NCBI RefSeq assembly: GCF_000265205.3
Contig: NC_018000.1
Location: forward strand, 5,577,001-5,641,000
DNA: 64,000 bases
Reading direction: 5' to 3'
Source: Sinorhizobium fredii USDA 257
GTDB taxonomy: Bacteria; Pseudomonadota; Alphaproteobacteria; Rhizobiales; Rhizobiaceae
The position numbers and the translations under genes were made by a program. The notes under the pieces are model-generated. The model saw only the letters and a program-made list of their open reading frames with translations. It ran no database searches and had not been told where the DNA came from. Below, piece after piece: positions 9,144 to 21,581 of the stretch; positions within the stretch are counted from its first letter, which is position 1; each line of letters begins with the position of its first letter.

Positions 9144-9281
9144 ATGGATAAGGCAGGCCTCGCATTTCTGGCGCTTATATTCGCTCTCATCACTATCGTG
9201 TTGAGCATCCTGGCGGTCGACCGGCCGGCGATAGAGGCGCCCCCGAATAGGGCGGCGCTGGTTCGCACCAACTACCCGTGA
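9144..9281 (+). CDS. Possible small single-pass membrane protein
   Basis: A 45-codon frame: a hydrophobic stretch at residues 6-25 (LAFLALIFALITIVLSILAV) follows a short charged start, then a polar, Pro-containing tail. A G-rich run directly abuts the ATG, which is closer than normal ribosome-binding spacing. It stands alone in the spacer after lysS. No family recognised. The clean membrane segment is the only support. Confidence 0.4.
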   Translation: MDKAGLAFLALIFALITIVLSILAVDRPAIEAPPNRAALVRTNYP

Positions 9282-9608
9282 GATCGTTTGCGCTGGAACA
9301 ACAAGGTATTCGGGCGAGTTGCTAAGCGTGGCAACGAACCTGAAAAACCTTCATGCGTCTTGTCTTGTTGATTATATTCGACTCAATTTTCAGCATACTC
9401 GTCTTGAAATATGCCGATAATTCCTTGGGCAATGCGCCTATCGCGGCCACAGCCGATAAACTTTCCGATAACTGAGAAGGGAAAAGACCTGGGCGCATTT
9501 CTCCGATGCGCCGAGTATGAACTGGTAGCGGTCCAGCAAATTTTCCCTTACTCAAACTAGTATTGATTACATTTATATTGGGTCGATCACGCCCAATATC
9601 ATAGTGAT
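9282..9608. other. AT-richer gene-free interval
   Basis: 327 bases of lower GC than the surroundings. It holds two weak candidate frames (a 40-codon + frame from 9353 and a 77-codon - frame from 9555) that lack good start signals. At its right end is an inverted repeat that may end the minus-strand gene. No RNA gene recognised. Confidence 0.5.
9575..9599 (-). terminator. Inverted repeat downstream of the exported hypothetical gene
   Basis: ATATTGGG and CCCAATAT form an 8-base perfect stem around 9 bases, 10 bases beyond the stop codon of the minus-strand gene. AT-rich DNA follows in that direction. A modest hairpin, so termination is a guess from position. Confidence 0.45.
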
Positions 9609-10253
9609 CTAGTGGCCGTTATGTGCTTTCTCACTCTCGGCCGGATGCCCGCTGGCTTCCGGATCCGTGCCTTCTGCGTCGGCCGCAGCCGGATCGATGC
9701 AGAGCGAGCGGTCGTCCATCTTGGCCATGATGGCGCGAACCTCGTCGAGATCGAGGCTCACCACCTTGCCGTGGAACATGCCGTCCGGATTGGCCGTGCC
9801 GTCGTTGTAGGAAGCGCGGAAGGCTTCGTCCATGCCCTTGACGCTCCGCGGACCGGGCGCGAAAAGCACTTCGGCGCCGATCGCGGCACCGCGCACCGCA
9901 GCGCGATCGTCAGGTCCCGCCTCGTCGAGGACGACGACCTGATAGAGGTCAGCTTTCTCCTTGTTGGCCAGTGCGCCGACGACGCGCAACGCGGTGCGGA
10001 CCCGGTCCGGCCCGCCGGCCCGGTCCGTCTTCACATGCATGCGGATCCATCGCTGTCCGCGATGGTCGAGCTTGAGCGTCCTCAGCGTCGTGCATTCAAG
10101 ACCAGAGGCGGAGGGCTCCGAGAGCCTCGCAGCGAGCCTGTCGCGCCCCACATAGACGGCGGCGCCGCCCGACGCGGCCGAGACGGCAAAGGCCGCGGCG
10201 AGGATCACAACGAGCCGCTTTGAAGGACGCAGTTTTCTGAAGATAGCCTTCAC
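9609..10253 (-). CDS. Hypothetical exported or membrane-anchored protein
   Basis: A 214-residue protein of unknown function. The N-terminus (KAIFRKLRPSKRLV, then a hydrophobic Ala/Val stretch to about residue 33) is a signal anchor or signal peptide without a clear cleavage box. The rest is a soluble domain ending in a Glu/His/Ala-rich tail. GTG at 10253 was chosen because GGAG sits six bases upstream and the signal segment follows at once; the open frame before it reads as antisense. It is divergent from the FAD-dependent dehydrogenase gene. No domain recognised. Confidence 0.75.
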   Translation of the reverse strand: MKAIFRKLRPSKRLVVILAAAFAVSAASGGAAVYVGRDRLAARLSEPSASGLECTTLRTLKLDHRGQRWIRMHVKTDRAGGPDRVRTALRVVGALANKEKADLYQVVVLDEAGPDDRAAVRGAAIGAEVLFAPGPRSVKGMDEAFRASYNDGTANPDGMFHGKVVSLDLDEVRAIMAKMDDRSLCIDPAAADAEGTDPEASGHPAESEKAHNGH

Positions 10254-10491
10254 AGGCGGCTCCGCTGTGGACGCAAAATACAAAAAGCCAGAACGGTAAT
10301 TAAGATAGGCGAAACACCCTTTCGGAAAGTTTAAACATTGACCCGAGCCCGGGGGAAAGGCGAGACGTATTGGGCGTTGCCGGGAGCGGGTTCCGCAAGG
10401 CGTCGGCCGCCCCGACAAAGCCCTTGCTCTCCTGCCCGTCATCACTAAAAACGAAGCGGCAATTCTCAATTCAAGTGACCGGCGGGGGAGC

Positions 10492-11727
10492 ATGGCGCGT
10501 ATCGGAATAGTCGGAGCGGGAATCATTGGCTGCGCCTCGGCGGCCCATCTGATCGCCGAAGGCCACGCGGTTACCGTTTTCGAGAAGGACGTCGACGGCC
10601 TGCCCGCTTCCGTCGGCAATGCCGGCATCCTTGCGGTTCCGGAGATCGACCCCATCGCCCGCCCCGAGATGCTCTTAGCGGCGCCGAAGTGGCTCGTTGA
10701 TCCGCTTGGGCCGCTGACGCTTCGTTGGCAGGACCTGCCTGCTCTCACCCCATGGCTCTTCCATTTTCTTCGCGCGGCTCGGCCGGCCCAGGTGGAGCGC
10801 TCCCGAAAGGCCCTGCTCGGCCTGATGCGCGAGGCTCTCGCCGCGCATCAGGCGATGGCGAGGCTCTGCGGCATTTCAGGCCATACGAGACCGACCGGGG
10901 CGCTGACGATCTTCGACAGCGAGGCCGCCCTCGACGCCGCGTTCCGGCACGAGCAGGCAACCGCCGGGCTTCTCGGCTTCGCCGTCGAACGGCTAGACCC
11001 CCGCGCCGCTCGCAGCCACGTTCCCGCCCTCGAGGGCGCCTTCGCCGGCGGCGTCTTCAGCAGCGGATACCAGACATTTCTCGATCCGCTGAAGCTGCTG
11101 CGCGACCTGCAGACCCATGTCCGCCAATACGGCATGCTCGTGGAAGCCGGCGTCGAGGCCGTGCAGCCGGGCGCCGAGGCGATCACGGTAATCGCCGACA
11201 CTGGCGAACGGCACGTCTTCGACAAGGTGGTGATCGCCGCGGGCGTCTGGTCGCGCACGCTCGTCCGCCAGCTTGGCTTGAAGGTACTGCTGGAAACGGA
11301 GCGCGGTTACAACACCACCTTCGCCAACCCGATCGTCAAGCTGGAAATGCCGATCTTCTTCGCCGAGCACGGATTTGTGGCGACGCCGCTTGCCAATGCG
11401 CTGCGGATCGGCGGTGCGGTGGAACTGGCGCGGCCGGAGGCGCCGCCAAACTACGCGCGAGCCGCGGCGATGCGTCAGAAGATGCGCCGCTACGTGCCGA
11501 GCCTTCCAGAGACCGGCGGCAAGGAATGGATGGGCAGGCGCCCCTCGACGCCGGATTCGCTGCCGGTCATCAGCCTGCATCCGTCGGATTCGCGTATCGC
11601 CCTGGCCTTCGGCCACGGCCATCTCGGGCTGACGCTCTCCGCGATCACCGGTGCGAAGGTTGCCGCCCTCCTCTCGAACCGGGCTGGCGCCGACCTGGAA
11701 CCCTTTAATATCGGGCGTTTCCAATAG
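10492..11727 (+). CDS. FAD-dependent oxidoreductase, D-amino-acid dehydrogenase (DadA)-like
   Basis: A flavoprotein of 411 residues in the DAO/DadA superfamily, expected to oxidise a D-amino acid or similar amine at the inner membrane. The N-terminal dinucleotide fold has GIVGAGIIGCASAAHL with the acidic VFEKD end of strand 2. The FAD-binding C-terminus (LPVISLHPSDSRIALAFGHG, HLGLTLSAITG) is typical of DadA. The C-terminal WMGRRPSTPDSLP block is well conserved in this family. About 110 bases later comes a nucleoside hydrolase gene on the same strand. The substrate is not determined. Confidence 0.88.
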   Translation: MARIGIVGAGIIGCASAAHLIAEGHAVTVFEKDVDGLPASVGNAGILAVPEIDPIARPEMLLAAPKWLVDPLGPLTLRWQDLPALTPWLFHFLRAARPAQVERSRKALLGLMREALAAHQAMARLCGISGHTRPTGALTIFDSEAALDAAFRHEQATAGLLGFAVERLDPRAARSHVPALEGAFAGGVFSSGYQTFLDPLKLLRDLQTHVRQYGMLVEAGVEAVQPGAEAITVIADTGERHVFDKVVIAAGVWSRTLVRQLGLKVLLETERGYNTTFANPIVKLEMPIFFAEHGFVATPLANALRIGGAVELARPEAPPNYARAAAMRQKMRRYVPSLPETGGKEWMGRRPSTPDSLPVISLHPSDSRIALAFGHGHLGLTLSAITGAKVAALLSNRAGADLEPFNIGRFQ

Positions 11728-11838
11728 CCCCAACGATACCCGACCGATTGACTTTCGCCCGCGCCTTGTCCATTGCCGCCCGCGCACAGGATCAGGTTCG
11801 GGAAAATGGGCGCAGATGCCCCAGAAAAGGAAGACGAC

Positions 11839-12792
11839 ATGCACAAGGTTATTTTCGATACGGATCCCGGCGTCGACGACGCCATGGCGCTTCTCTTCCT
11901 GCACCGGCACCCGGAGATCGACCTCATCGGCATCACCTCGGTGTTCGGCAACGCCTCCATCGAGACGACGACGCGCAACGCGCTCTTTCTGAAGCAAGCC
12001 TGGGGTATCGCCGCGCCGGTCGCCAAAGGCCTCGGCGAGATGTTCAATCCAGACCGGCCGCATGTCGACTGGCCGACCGGCATCCACGGCCATGACGGGC
12101 TCGGCAATATCGACGTGCCGGAGGTGATCGACCTGCCGCTCGATCATAGGCCTGCCCATCGGTTCATCATCGAAACGGTGCGCGCCAATCCAGGAGAAGT
12201 GACGCTCGTCGCCGTCGGCCGCATGACCAATCTGGCGCGCGCATTGCGCGAAGACCCGGAAATCGCCGGCCTAGTAAAGGCCGTGGTGATCATGGGTGGC
12301 GCCTTCGATGTGCCCGGCAACATCACGCCGGCGGCCGAGGCCAATATCCACGGCGACCCGGAGGCAGCGGACGCGGTGATGACTGCCCCATGGCCGGTGA
12401 CGGTGATCGGCCTCGACGTCACCTCGAAAACGGTGATGACGCGCGCCATGCTCGCCGACATCGCCGAACGCGGCGGCAAGGCGGCGCGGCTGCTGGCCGA
12501 CATTTCGCAATTCTACATCGTCTTCTACGAGCAGCATGTCGATGACGGCATGGTTGTTCACGACAGCTGCGCCTGCGCCTATGTCGTCGCGCCGGAATTG
12601 TTCCGGACCCGCAGCGGCGCGATCCGCGTGCTATGCGGCGGCATCGCCGACGGACAGACCATCCAGAAGCCGGACGGCCGGCTTTTCCCGCCGAATGCCT
12701 GGGACAATCAGCCGAGCCAACAGGCCTGCGTCGGCATTGATGCCGACGCGGTGTTAAAGCTCATCGGCGAAACGCTCGCGAACGGTCATTAG
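11839..12792 (+). CDS. Inosine-uridine preferring nucleoside hydrolase family protein
   Basis: Hydrolyses the N-glycosidic bond of ribonucleosides for purine/pyrimidine salvage. The 317-residue protein starts with the family's Ca2+-binding signature (FDTDPGVDDAMALLF). It also has MGGAFDVPGNITPAAEANIH and DPEAADAVM blocks and the C-terminal metal-ligand region (VHDSCACAYVV). ATG 11839 follows a GGAAG ribosome binding site and begins directly with the conserved strand; in-frame codons further upstream add nothing conserved. A palindromic mosaic repeat follows the gene. Nucleoside preference is unknown. Confidence 0.92.
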   Translation: MHKVIFDTDPGVDDAMALLFLHRHPEIDLIGITSVFGNASIETTTRNALFLKQAWGIAAPVAKGLGEMFNPDRPHVDWPTGIHGHDGLGNIDVPEVIDLPLDHRPAHRFIIETVRANPGEVTLVAVGRMTNLARALREDPEIAGLVKAVVIMGGAFDVPGNITPAAEANIHGDPEAADAVMTAPWPVTVIGLDVTSKTVMTRAMLADIAERGGKAARLLADISQFYIVFYEQHVDDGMVVHDSCACAYVVAPELFRTRSGAIRVLCGGIADGQTIQKPDGRLFPPNAWDNQPSQQACVGIDADAVLKLIGETLANGH

Positions 12793-12805
12793 GACTGCTC
12801 CCAAA

Positions 12806-12956
12806 AAGACCCTCCCCCACCCCTCCCCACCGGGTGGGAGGGCACCCGGGCCGCACCGCCTCCGTCTTTATCAACACCTCTGCGTCAAGTGCGAGGTTGA
12901 GAATGGCAGGCGGTCACCGCGAGCGCCGAAGCCCCTCCTACCTATGGGGAGGGGTC
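12806..12956. repeat. Palindromic intergenic mosaic element, copy 1
   Basis: Two GC-rich palindromes (12821-12842, CCCTCCCC...GGGAGGG, and 12932-12954, CCCCTCC...GGGGAGGGG) flank about 90 bases of variable DNA. The same design recurs at 35541, 42355 and 48505. It resembles the RIME/BIME-like intergenic elements known in rhizobia. Here it lies between two co-directional genes. Confidence 0.8.
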
Positions 12957-13016
12957 TTGCCGCTGGCGAAAAACTTGCCCGGATAGCTGGCAGGCGCGCG
13001 CCCGCCGGCTATCTTA

Positions 13017-14033
13017 ATGCGCATGAAGCCGGAAACCTTGCTCTATCCCGCGCCGAAGGGCCTCTATTGCGAGAAGGGAGACTTCTATATCGACCCGGTT
13101 CAGCCGGTCGAAAGAGCACTCATCACGCATGGCCATTCCGACCATGCCCGTGCCGGACATGGCCGCGTGCTGGCGACACGCGAAACGCTGGACATCATGC
13201 GCATCCGCTATGGCGACGGCTTTTGCGGCGAAAGCGAGGTGGCGCACCTCGGCGAAACGATAGCAATCAATGGCGTGCGGGCCTGCTTCCATCCGGCCGG
13301 TCACGTGCTCGGCTCCGCGCAAATCTCGGTTGAGGCGGGCGGAAAGCGGATCGTCGTTTCCGGCGACTACAAGCGGCGCTCCGATCCCACCTGCCGCCCG
13401 TTCGAACCGGTGCCCTGCGATGTCTTCATTACCGAAGCGACATTCGGCCTTCCGGTCTTTCACCATCCCGACGACCGGTCGGAGACCGCCCGGCTTCTCG
13501 CATCGCTGAAGCAGTTTCCCGAACGCGCCCATGTCGTCGGCGCCTACGCGCTCGGCAAGGCGCAGCGGGTCATCGCGCTGCTTCGCCAGCAGGGCTACGA
13601 CGAGCCGATCCATATCCATGGCGCGCTCGCGAAACTCTGCGAGTATTATCAGGGCCAGGGCATCGATCTCGGCGATATCCGCCCGGCCACCGTTGCCGGC
13701 GAAAAGAGGCCGGATTTCGCCGGCGGCATCGTGATCGGTCCGCCTTCGGCCTTCGCCGACCGCTGGGCGCGGCGCTTCGCCGAGCCTGTCGCCGCCTTCG
13801 CGTCCGGGTGGATGCTCATTCGCCAGCGCGCCAAGCAGCGCGGCGTCGAACTGCCGCTGGTCATCTCCGACCATTGCGACTGGACAGAACTGACCGGCAC
13901 CATACGCGAAATCGCTCCGGCCGAAGTCTGGGTGACGCATGGCCGCGAGGAGGCCCTGGTGCGCTGGTGCGAATTGGAGGGCATCCCGGCGCGCCCGCTC
14001 CATCTCGTCGGTTACGACGACGAGGGGGAATGA
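13017..14033 (+). CDS. Ligase-associated DNA exonuclease (metallo-beta-lactamase/beta-CASP fold)
   Basis: A 338-residue metallo-beta-lactamase superfamily nuclease. It has the metal motif THGHSDHARAGHG near residue 38, HPAGHVLGSAQI near 92, GDYKRR near 118, EATFG and a late DHCDW/THGREE region. This is the group often called ligase-associated exonuclease, paired with an ATP-dependent ligase and, in many bacteria, with an Lhr-type helicase and a metallophosphoesterase in a DNA repair cassette. The ligase gene begins four bases after its stop. There is no clear Shine-Dalgarno, and a near-perfect inverted repeat (12981-13013) lies just before the ATG; an in-frame ATG two codons later is an alternative. 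Confidence 0.9.
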   Translation: MRMKPETLLYPAPKGLYCEKGDFYIDPVQPVERALITHGHSDHARAGHGRVLATRETLDIMRIRYGDGFCGESEVAHLGETIAINGVRACFHPAGHVLGSAQISVEAGGKRIVVSGDYKRRSDPTCRPFEPVPCDVFITEATFGLPVFHHPDDRSETARLLASLKQFPERAHVVGAYALGKAQRVIALLRQQGYDEPIHIHGALAKLCEYYQGQGIDLGDIRPATVAGEKRPDFAGGIVIGPPSAFADRWARRFAEPVAAFASGWMLIRQRAKQRGVELPLVISDHCDWTELTGTIREIAPAEVWVTHGREEALVRWCELEGIPARPLHLVGYDDEGE

Positions 14034-14036
14034 CGG

Positions 14037-15650
14037 ATGAAAGCCTTTGCCGAACTGCTCGGCCGCCTCGTTCTGACACCCCAGCGGAACGCCAAGATCC
14101 GGCTGCTGGCCGACTATTTCCGCAGCACCCCCGATCCGAGCCGCGGCTATGCGCTGGCGGCGATCGCCGGGACGCTTTCGCTCAACACCGTCAAACCGGC
14201 ATTGATCCGGGACCTGCTGCTCGAGCGCATGGACGAGGTGCTGTTCCACTATTCCTACGATTATGTCGGCGATCTCGCCGAGACGGTTTCGCTGGCCTGG
14301 GAGCCGCCGGTGGGTGTCGCTCCGGCTGACATTTCGCTCGGGGAGGTTGTCGAGCGGCTGCAGAGGGCGGGGCGTTCCGAAGTGCGCTCACTCGTCCGCG
14401 ACATGCTCGACCGGCTCGACACCGCCGGCCGGTTCGCCTTTCTGAAGCTCGTCACCGGCGGCTTGCGGATCGGCGTCTCGGCGCGGCTCGCCAAGCAGGC
14501 CCTCGCCGACATGGGCGGCAAGGACATCGGCGAGATCGAAACGCTTTGGCATGGGCTTTCGCCGCCCTATCTGCCGCTCTTTCTGTGGCTCTCCGGCGAA
14601 GCGGAGATGCCCGTTCTCACCACGCCGGCCGTTTTTCATTCGGTGATGCTGGCGACCCCGATCGGCGATGGCGATCTTGAAGGACTGGATCCGGCCGATT
14701 TCGCCGCCGAATGGAAATGGGACGGCATCCGCGTCCAGCTCGCCAATATTGGCGGCGTGCGGCGCCTCTATTCCCGCAGCGGCGACGAGATTTCCGGCGC
14801 CTTTCCGGAAATCATCGAGGCTGCCGATGTCGCCGGCGTCATTGACGGCGAGTTGCTAGTCGGCGGAACGATGCGCACCAACCGCGCGACAGCGACATTT
14901 GGAGACCTGCAGCAGCGGCTCAATCGAAAGACCGTCAACCGCAAGCTGCTGGAGGACTATCCGGCCTTCATTCGCGGCTACGACATCCTCTTTTCCGGCG
15001 AGCGGGACATGCGGCCCGAACCTTTCCACGCCCGCCGCGACGCCTTGGCCGCCCTCATCGACGCCGCGTCGCCACAGCATTTCGACCTGTCGCCGCTCGT
15101 TCCGTTCTCGACCTGGGAGGAACTGGACCGCCTGCGCTCGGAGCCACCGGATCCGGTCATCGAAGGCATCATGCTGAAGCGGCTCGATTCGCCCTATCTG
15201 GCCGGGCGGATGAAAGGTCCGTGGTTCAAGTGGAAGCGCGCGCCGTTCAACATCGACGCGGTGCTGATGTATGCGCAGCGCGGTCATGGCAAGCGCTCGA
15301 GCTACTATTCGGATTTCACCTTCGGCGTCTGGACGGAGGCAGAAGGCGGCACGGCCCTGGTTCCCGTCGGCAAGGCCTATTTCGGCTTTACCGACGCCGA
15401 GCTCGAGGTGCTCGACCGGTTCGTGCGCGACAACACGGTCGAGCGCTTCGGGCCTGTGCGTGCGGTCCGCGCCGAACCGGACGCCGGCTTCGTCGTCGAG
15501 GTGGCTTTCGAAGGCCTGAACCGCTCGACCCGCCACAAATCCGGCGTCGCCATGCGCTTTCCGCGTATCGCCCGGCTGAGACCGGACAAGCTCCCGCGGG
15601 ACGCCGACAGGCTGGAGACCCTGCAGGCGATGATGGGGATGAAAGGTTAG
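14037..15650 (+). CDS. ATP-dependent DNA ligase (Lhr-LigB cassette type)
   Basis: Seals nicks in duplex DNA using ATP. The 537-residue protein has an N-terminal helical domain (1-200). The nucleotidyltransferase domain carries the active-site lysine motif I, EWKWDGIRVQ, near residue 225, plus IDGELL (motif III), EGIMLKR (motif IV) and the WFKWKR motif V. The OB domain ends with a conserved MRFPRIARLRPDK block. It is not a LigD (no polymerase or phosphoesterase part). It sits four bases after the exonuclease gene. The helicase and phosphoesterase partners seen in related cassettes are not adjacent. Confidence 0.93.
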   Translation: MKAFAELLGRLVLTPQRNAKIRLLADYFRSTPDPSRGYALAAIAGTLSLNTVKPALIRDLLLERMDEVLFHYSYDYVGDLAETVSLAWEPPVGVAPADISLGEVVERLQRAGRSEVRSLVRDMLDRLDTAGRFAFLKLVTGGLRIGVSARLAKQALADMGGKDIGEIETLWHGLSPPYLPLFLWLSGEAEMPVLTTPAVFHSVMLATPIGDGDLEGLDPADFAAEWKWDGIRVQLANIGGVRRLYSRSGDEISGAFPEIIEAADVAGVIDGELLVGGTMRTNRATATFGDLQQRLNRKTVNRKLLEDYPAFIRGYDILFSGERDMRPEPFHARRDALAALIDAASPQHFDLSPLVPFSTWEELDRLRSEPPDPVIEGIMLKRLDSPYLAGRMKGPWFKWKRAPFNIDAVLMYAQRGHGKRSSYYSDFTFGVWTEAEGGTALVPVGKAYFGFTDAELEVLDRFVRDNTVERFGPVRAVRAEPDAGFVVEVAFEGLNRSTRHKSGVAMRFPRIARLRPDKLPRDADRLETLQAMMGMKG

Positions 15651-15701
15651 AGCCACCTGGCCTATTTCAGCGACTGCGAATGAAGAATTGTTAAGGAGAG
15701 T

Positions 15702-18413
15702 TTGGAATATTCGGACTATCTCTCTCGCCGTCCGCATCCGCAGGGTCGTCTTGTGCCAAATTTGAACGCTCGAAATTTTCGACGGCTCTCGGGGTTTCTG
15801 AAGCCCAACTATCTGCCGGCGGTGATCGCGACCTTCGTTGTTCTGACTGCCGGCGTTCTCGCCGACAATCAGAATCGGGTCGTCTCCGAAGCGCGCCTGC
15901 GCTCCGAGGTCGCGGATGAACTCAATCCGATACGATCCCGCCTGGAGAGCAGCGTTAACGGCAACATCCAACTCGTCCGCGGCCTGATCGGTACGATCGC
16001 AACCGAGCCGGATATGCGCCAGCAGCGCTTCAGCGAACTGGCGCAGAGCATCTTCAGCGAACGCTCACAACTGCGCAACATCGCCGCGGCGCCCAAGCTG
16101 GTGGTCTCGATGGTCTACCCGATGGCGGGCAACGAGAAGGCTATCGGCCTCGACTACCGTGCCAACGACAAACAACGCGGATCCGTCATGCGGGTGGTGG
16201 CAAGCGGAAAAATGGTGCTCGCCGGTCCCGTCGATCTCGTCCAGGGCGGCCGCGGACTGATCGGCCGCTTTCCGGTGACAACCAATGCCGGTGGCAGCAG
16301 GCGTTTCTGGGGTCTGGTATCAGCGGTCATGGATCTCGACCAGCTCTATCGCGACAGCGGCCTCATCTCATCGGCGCTCGACATCGAAATCGCCATTGCC
16401 GGCCGTGACGGCCAGGGACGCGATGGCGCGATTTTCTTCGGCGATCCGGCAATTTTCGAAAAGGCGCCGGTGGAGGTGGACGTGACGCTGCCGGGCGGCT
16501 CCTGGCGAATAGCGGCGATACCGAAGGGCGGGTGGCCTCCGACGCCGGAGAATGCCTGGCAGGTTCGCCTCCTCATCATGCTTGGCGGCCTGATGATCGT
16601 CGTTCCGATGATCGTCACCGGGCACCTGACGACCGAGCGCCAGCAAAACATCCGCGCCCTGCGGCAGAGCAAGGATCAGTTGCTCGAACTTTCGCATCGC
16701 CTCAAGATCGCACTCGACACGTCCAAGATCGGTATCTGGGAACTCGATATCGATACCGGCAAGCTGCTGTGGGACAACCGTATGAAGGAGCTTTACGGCG
16801 TCGGACCATCTGTTCGTGAAAACTATGACGACTGGAAAGAGGCGCTGCATCCCGACGATCTCGCCCGCGCCGAGGCGGAATACGCCGAGACCGTCGCAAG
16901 CGGCGGCGCCTATAACTCCGAATTCCGCATTCGGCTGCCCGACGGCGAGATCCGATACATCCGCGCCATCGGTTCGCTTCACAGCGGCGCGGGGGGCAGC
17001 AGGAAGATCGTCGGCGTCAACTGGGACGTGACGGCCGACGTCGAAACGCGGGCAATACTTTCCGAAGCCAAGCGTCTCGCCGAAGCGCACAGCGCCGAAC
17101 TGGAGGCGGCGCGGCACCGGATGGAATTCAACGCGCTGCATGACCCCCTGACAGGGCTCCCGAACCGCCGCTTCCTTGACCACATCCTCGCGGATCGCGC
17201 CCGGCAATTCGACGCCCAGGACAGGCTCAGTGTCTTCCATATCGACCTCGACCGTTTCAAGCAGATCAACGACACGATGGGTCATGCCGCGGGCGACGAG
17301 ATACTCAGGCACGCCGCCGGACTGCTGCGCTCGAGCGCGGGCGAAAGCGACTTCGTCGCGCGGATCGGCGGCGACGAGTTCGTCATCATCCGTGCGGGCG
17401 GCAACATCGAGGAGGATGCGGCGCTCGCTTCGAGCATCATCGAGGCGATGAGCACGCCGGTCCGCTACAAGGACCAGGAATGCCGCATCGGCGTCAGCAT
17501 CGGCATTGCCGCCCAGGCCGCAGCGACCGACGAGTTCTCTCAGGTCCTCGTCAACGCGGATATCGCCCTTTACGAGGCGAAAAGGCGCGGCCGCAACAGG
17601 CATGAGACCTTTACCGGCGCGCTCAAGACGGCCGTGTTCCAGACGAAGCAGACGGCCGACGAGATCCTTCGCGGTCTTGAGCAGAACGAGTTTGTCGCCC
17701 ATTTCCAGCCGCAGTTCTGCCCGACCTCATTGGAGGTCATCGGCGTCGAAGCGCTGGCGCGATGGGATCATCCCACCAAGGGGCTGATCGGGCCGCATGC
17801 CTTCCTGAAGACCGCCGAAGACATCAACGTCGTCGCCGCCATCGACCAGACGATCCTGGAACAGGCGCTCTTCCAGATCTGCCGCTGGGAGGCAAACGGC
17901 ATCCGCATACCCAAGGTTTCGGTCAACCTCTCCTATTCGCGCTTGCGCGACGAGGGGCTGATCGAGCAGCTGGAGCAGATGGGGATCCCCGAGGGGCGGC
18001 TCTCCTTCGAATTGCTCGAATCGATCTCCTTCGACGAGAACGACACGACGCTGCTGTCGAACATCAGGCGCATCAAGAAACTTGGCATCGACATCGAGAT
18101 CGACGATTTCGGCACCGGTTATGCCTCCATCCTGAGTCTGCTTAAGCTGACGCCGCGCCGCCTGAAAGTCGACCGGCAGCTGATATTCCCGATCCTCGCA
18201 TCGCCCCAGCAACGCCGACTCGTGGAATCGATCATCGACATCGGGACCTCGCTCGGTATCGAGGTGATCGCCGAGGGCGTGGAGACGCTCGAACACGCCG
18301 CCATTCTCAAGCAGCTCGGCTGCCATGGGCTGCAGGGATATGCCTTCGCCCGGCCGATGAGCGCCAATGATCTCGCGACCTTCGTCTTCGAGCGGAAGTG
18401 GCGCGCCGCCTAA
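15702..18413 (+). CDS. CHASE-PAS-GGDEF-EAL cyclic-di-GMP signalling protein
   Basis: A membrane-bound c-di-GMP enzyme of 903 residues. Membrane segments at about 45-65 and 290-312 enclose a periplasmic CHASE-type sensor. A PAS domain follows (IALDTSKIGIWELDID). The GGDEF domain has an intact RIGGDEFVII. The EAL domain has GVEALARWDHP, NLSYSRL, FELLES, DDFGTGYAS, KVDRQL and AEGVETLEH, so both synthase and phosphodiesterase sites look competent. The net activity cannot be read from sequence. The start is a TTG with AAGGAG three bases before it, and a GTG some 50 bases later is an alternative. The gene lies between the ligase and the antiporter operon without an obvious link to either. Confidence 0.92.
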   Translation: MEYSDYLSRRPHPQGRLVPNLNARNFRRLSGFLKPNYLPAVIATFVVLTAGVLADNQNRVVSEARLRSEVADELNPIRSRLESSVNGNIQLVRGLIGTIATEPDMRQQRFSELAQSIFSERSQLRNIAAAPKLVVSMVYPMAGNEKAIGLDYRANDKQRGSVMRVVASGKMVLAGPVDLVQGGRGLIGRFPVTTNAGGSRRFWGLVSAVMDLDQLYRDSGLISSALDIEIAIAGRDGQGRDGAIFFGDPAIFEKAPVEVDVTLPGGSWRIAAIPKGGWPPTPENAWQVRLLIMLGGLMIVVPMIVTGHLTTERQQNIRALRQSKDQLLELSHRLKIALDTSKIGIWELDIDTGKLLWDNRMKELYGVGPSVRENYDDWKEALHPDDLARAEAEYAETVASGGAYNSEFRIRLPDGEIRYIRAIGSLHSGAGGSRKIVGVNWDVTADVETRAILSEAKRLAEAHSAELEAARHRMEFNALHDPLTGLPNRRFLDHILADRARQFDAQDRLSVFHIDLDRFKQINDTMGHAAGDEILRHAAGLLRSSAGESDFVARIGGDEFVIIRAGGNIEEDAALASSIIEAMSTPVRYKDQECRIGVSIGIAAQAAATDEFSQVLVNADIALYEAKRRGRNRHETFTGALKTAVFQTKQTADEILRGLEQNEFVAHFQPQFCPTSLEVIGVEALARWDHPTKGLIGPHAFLKTAEDINVVAAIDQTILEQALFQICRWEANGIRIPKVSVNLSYSRLRDEGLIEQLEQMGIPEGRLSFELLESISFDENDTTLLSNIRRIKKLGIDIEIDDFGTGYASILSLLKLTPRRLKVDRQLIFPILASPQQRRLVESIIDIGTSLGIEVIAEGVETLEHAAILKQLGCHGLQGYAFARPMSANDLATFVFERKWRAA

Positions 18414-18566
18414 GATCTCGGGACTCTCGTTCGCAAAGGCGGCGCTCTGGCCGAGTAGACTGCGACCCGACGGATCGGCGCGTTTTTCTCTCCCTGCAGG
18501 CTTGGCAGTCGAGCGGAAAAAAGTCATAAAAACATATGCCTCTGCCGCTTCGCGGGTGATCTGGCA

Positions 18567-21580
<3,014 letters not shown>

Positions 21581-21581
<1 letters not shown>

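Noticed and set aside
9353..9475. 40-codon + frame with a hydrophobic start
   Set aside because: No ribosome binding site and AT-rich spacer composition; too weak to call a gene.
9322..9555. 77-codon - frame starting at TTG
   Set aside because: No domain, poor start context, and lies in an AT-rich spacer.
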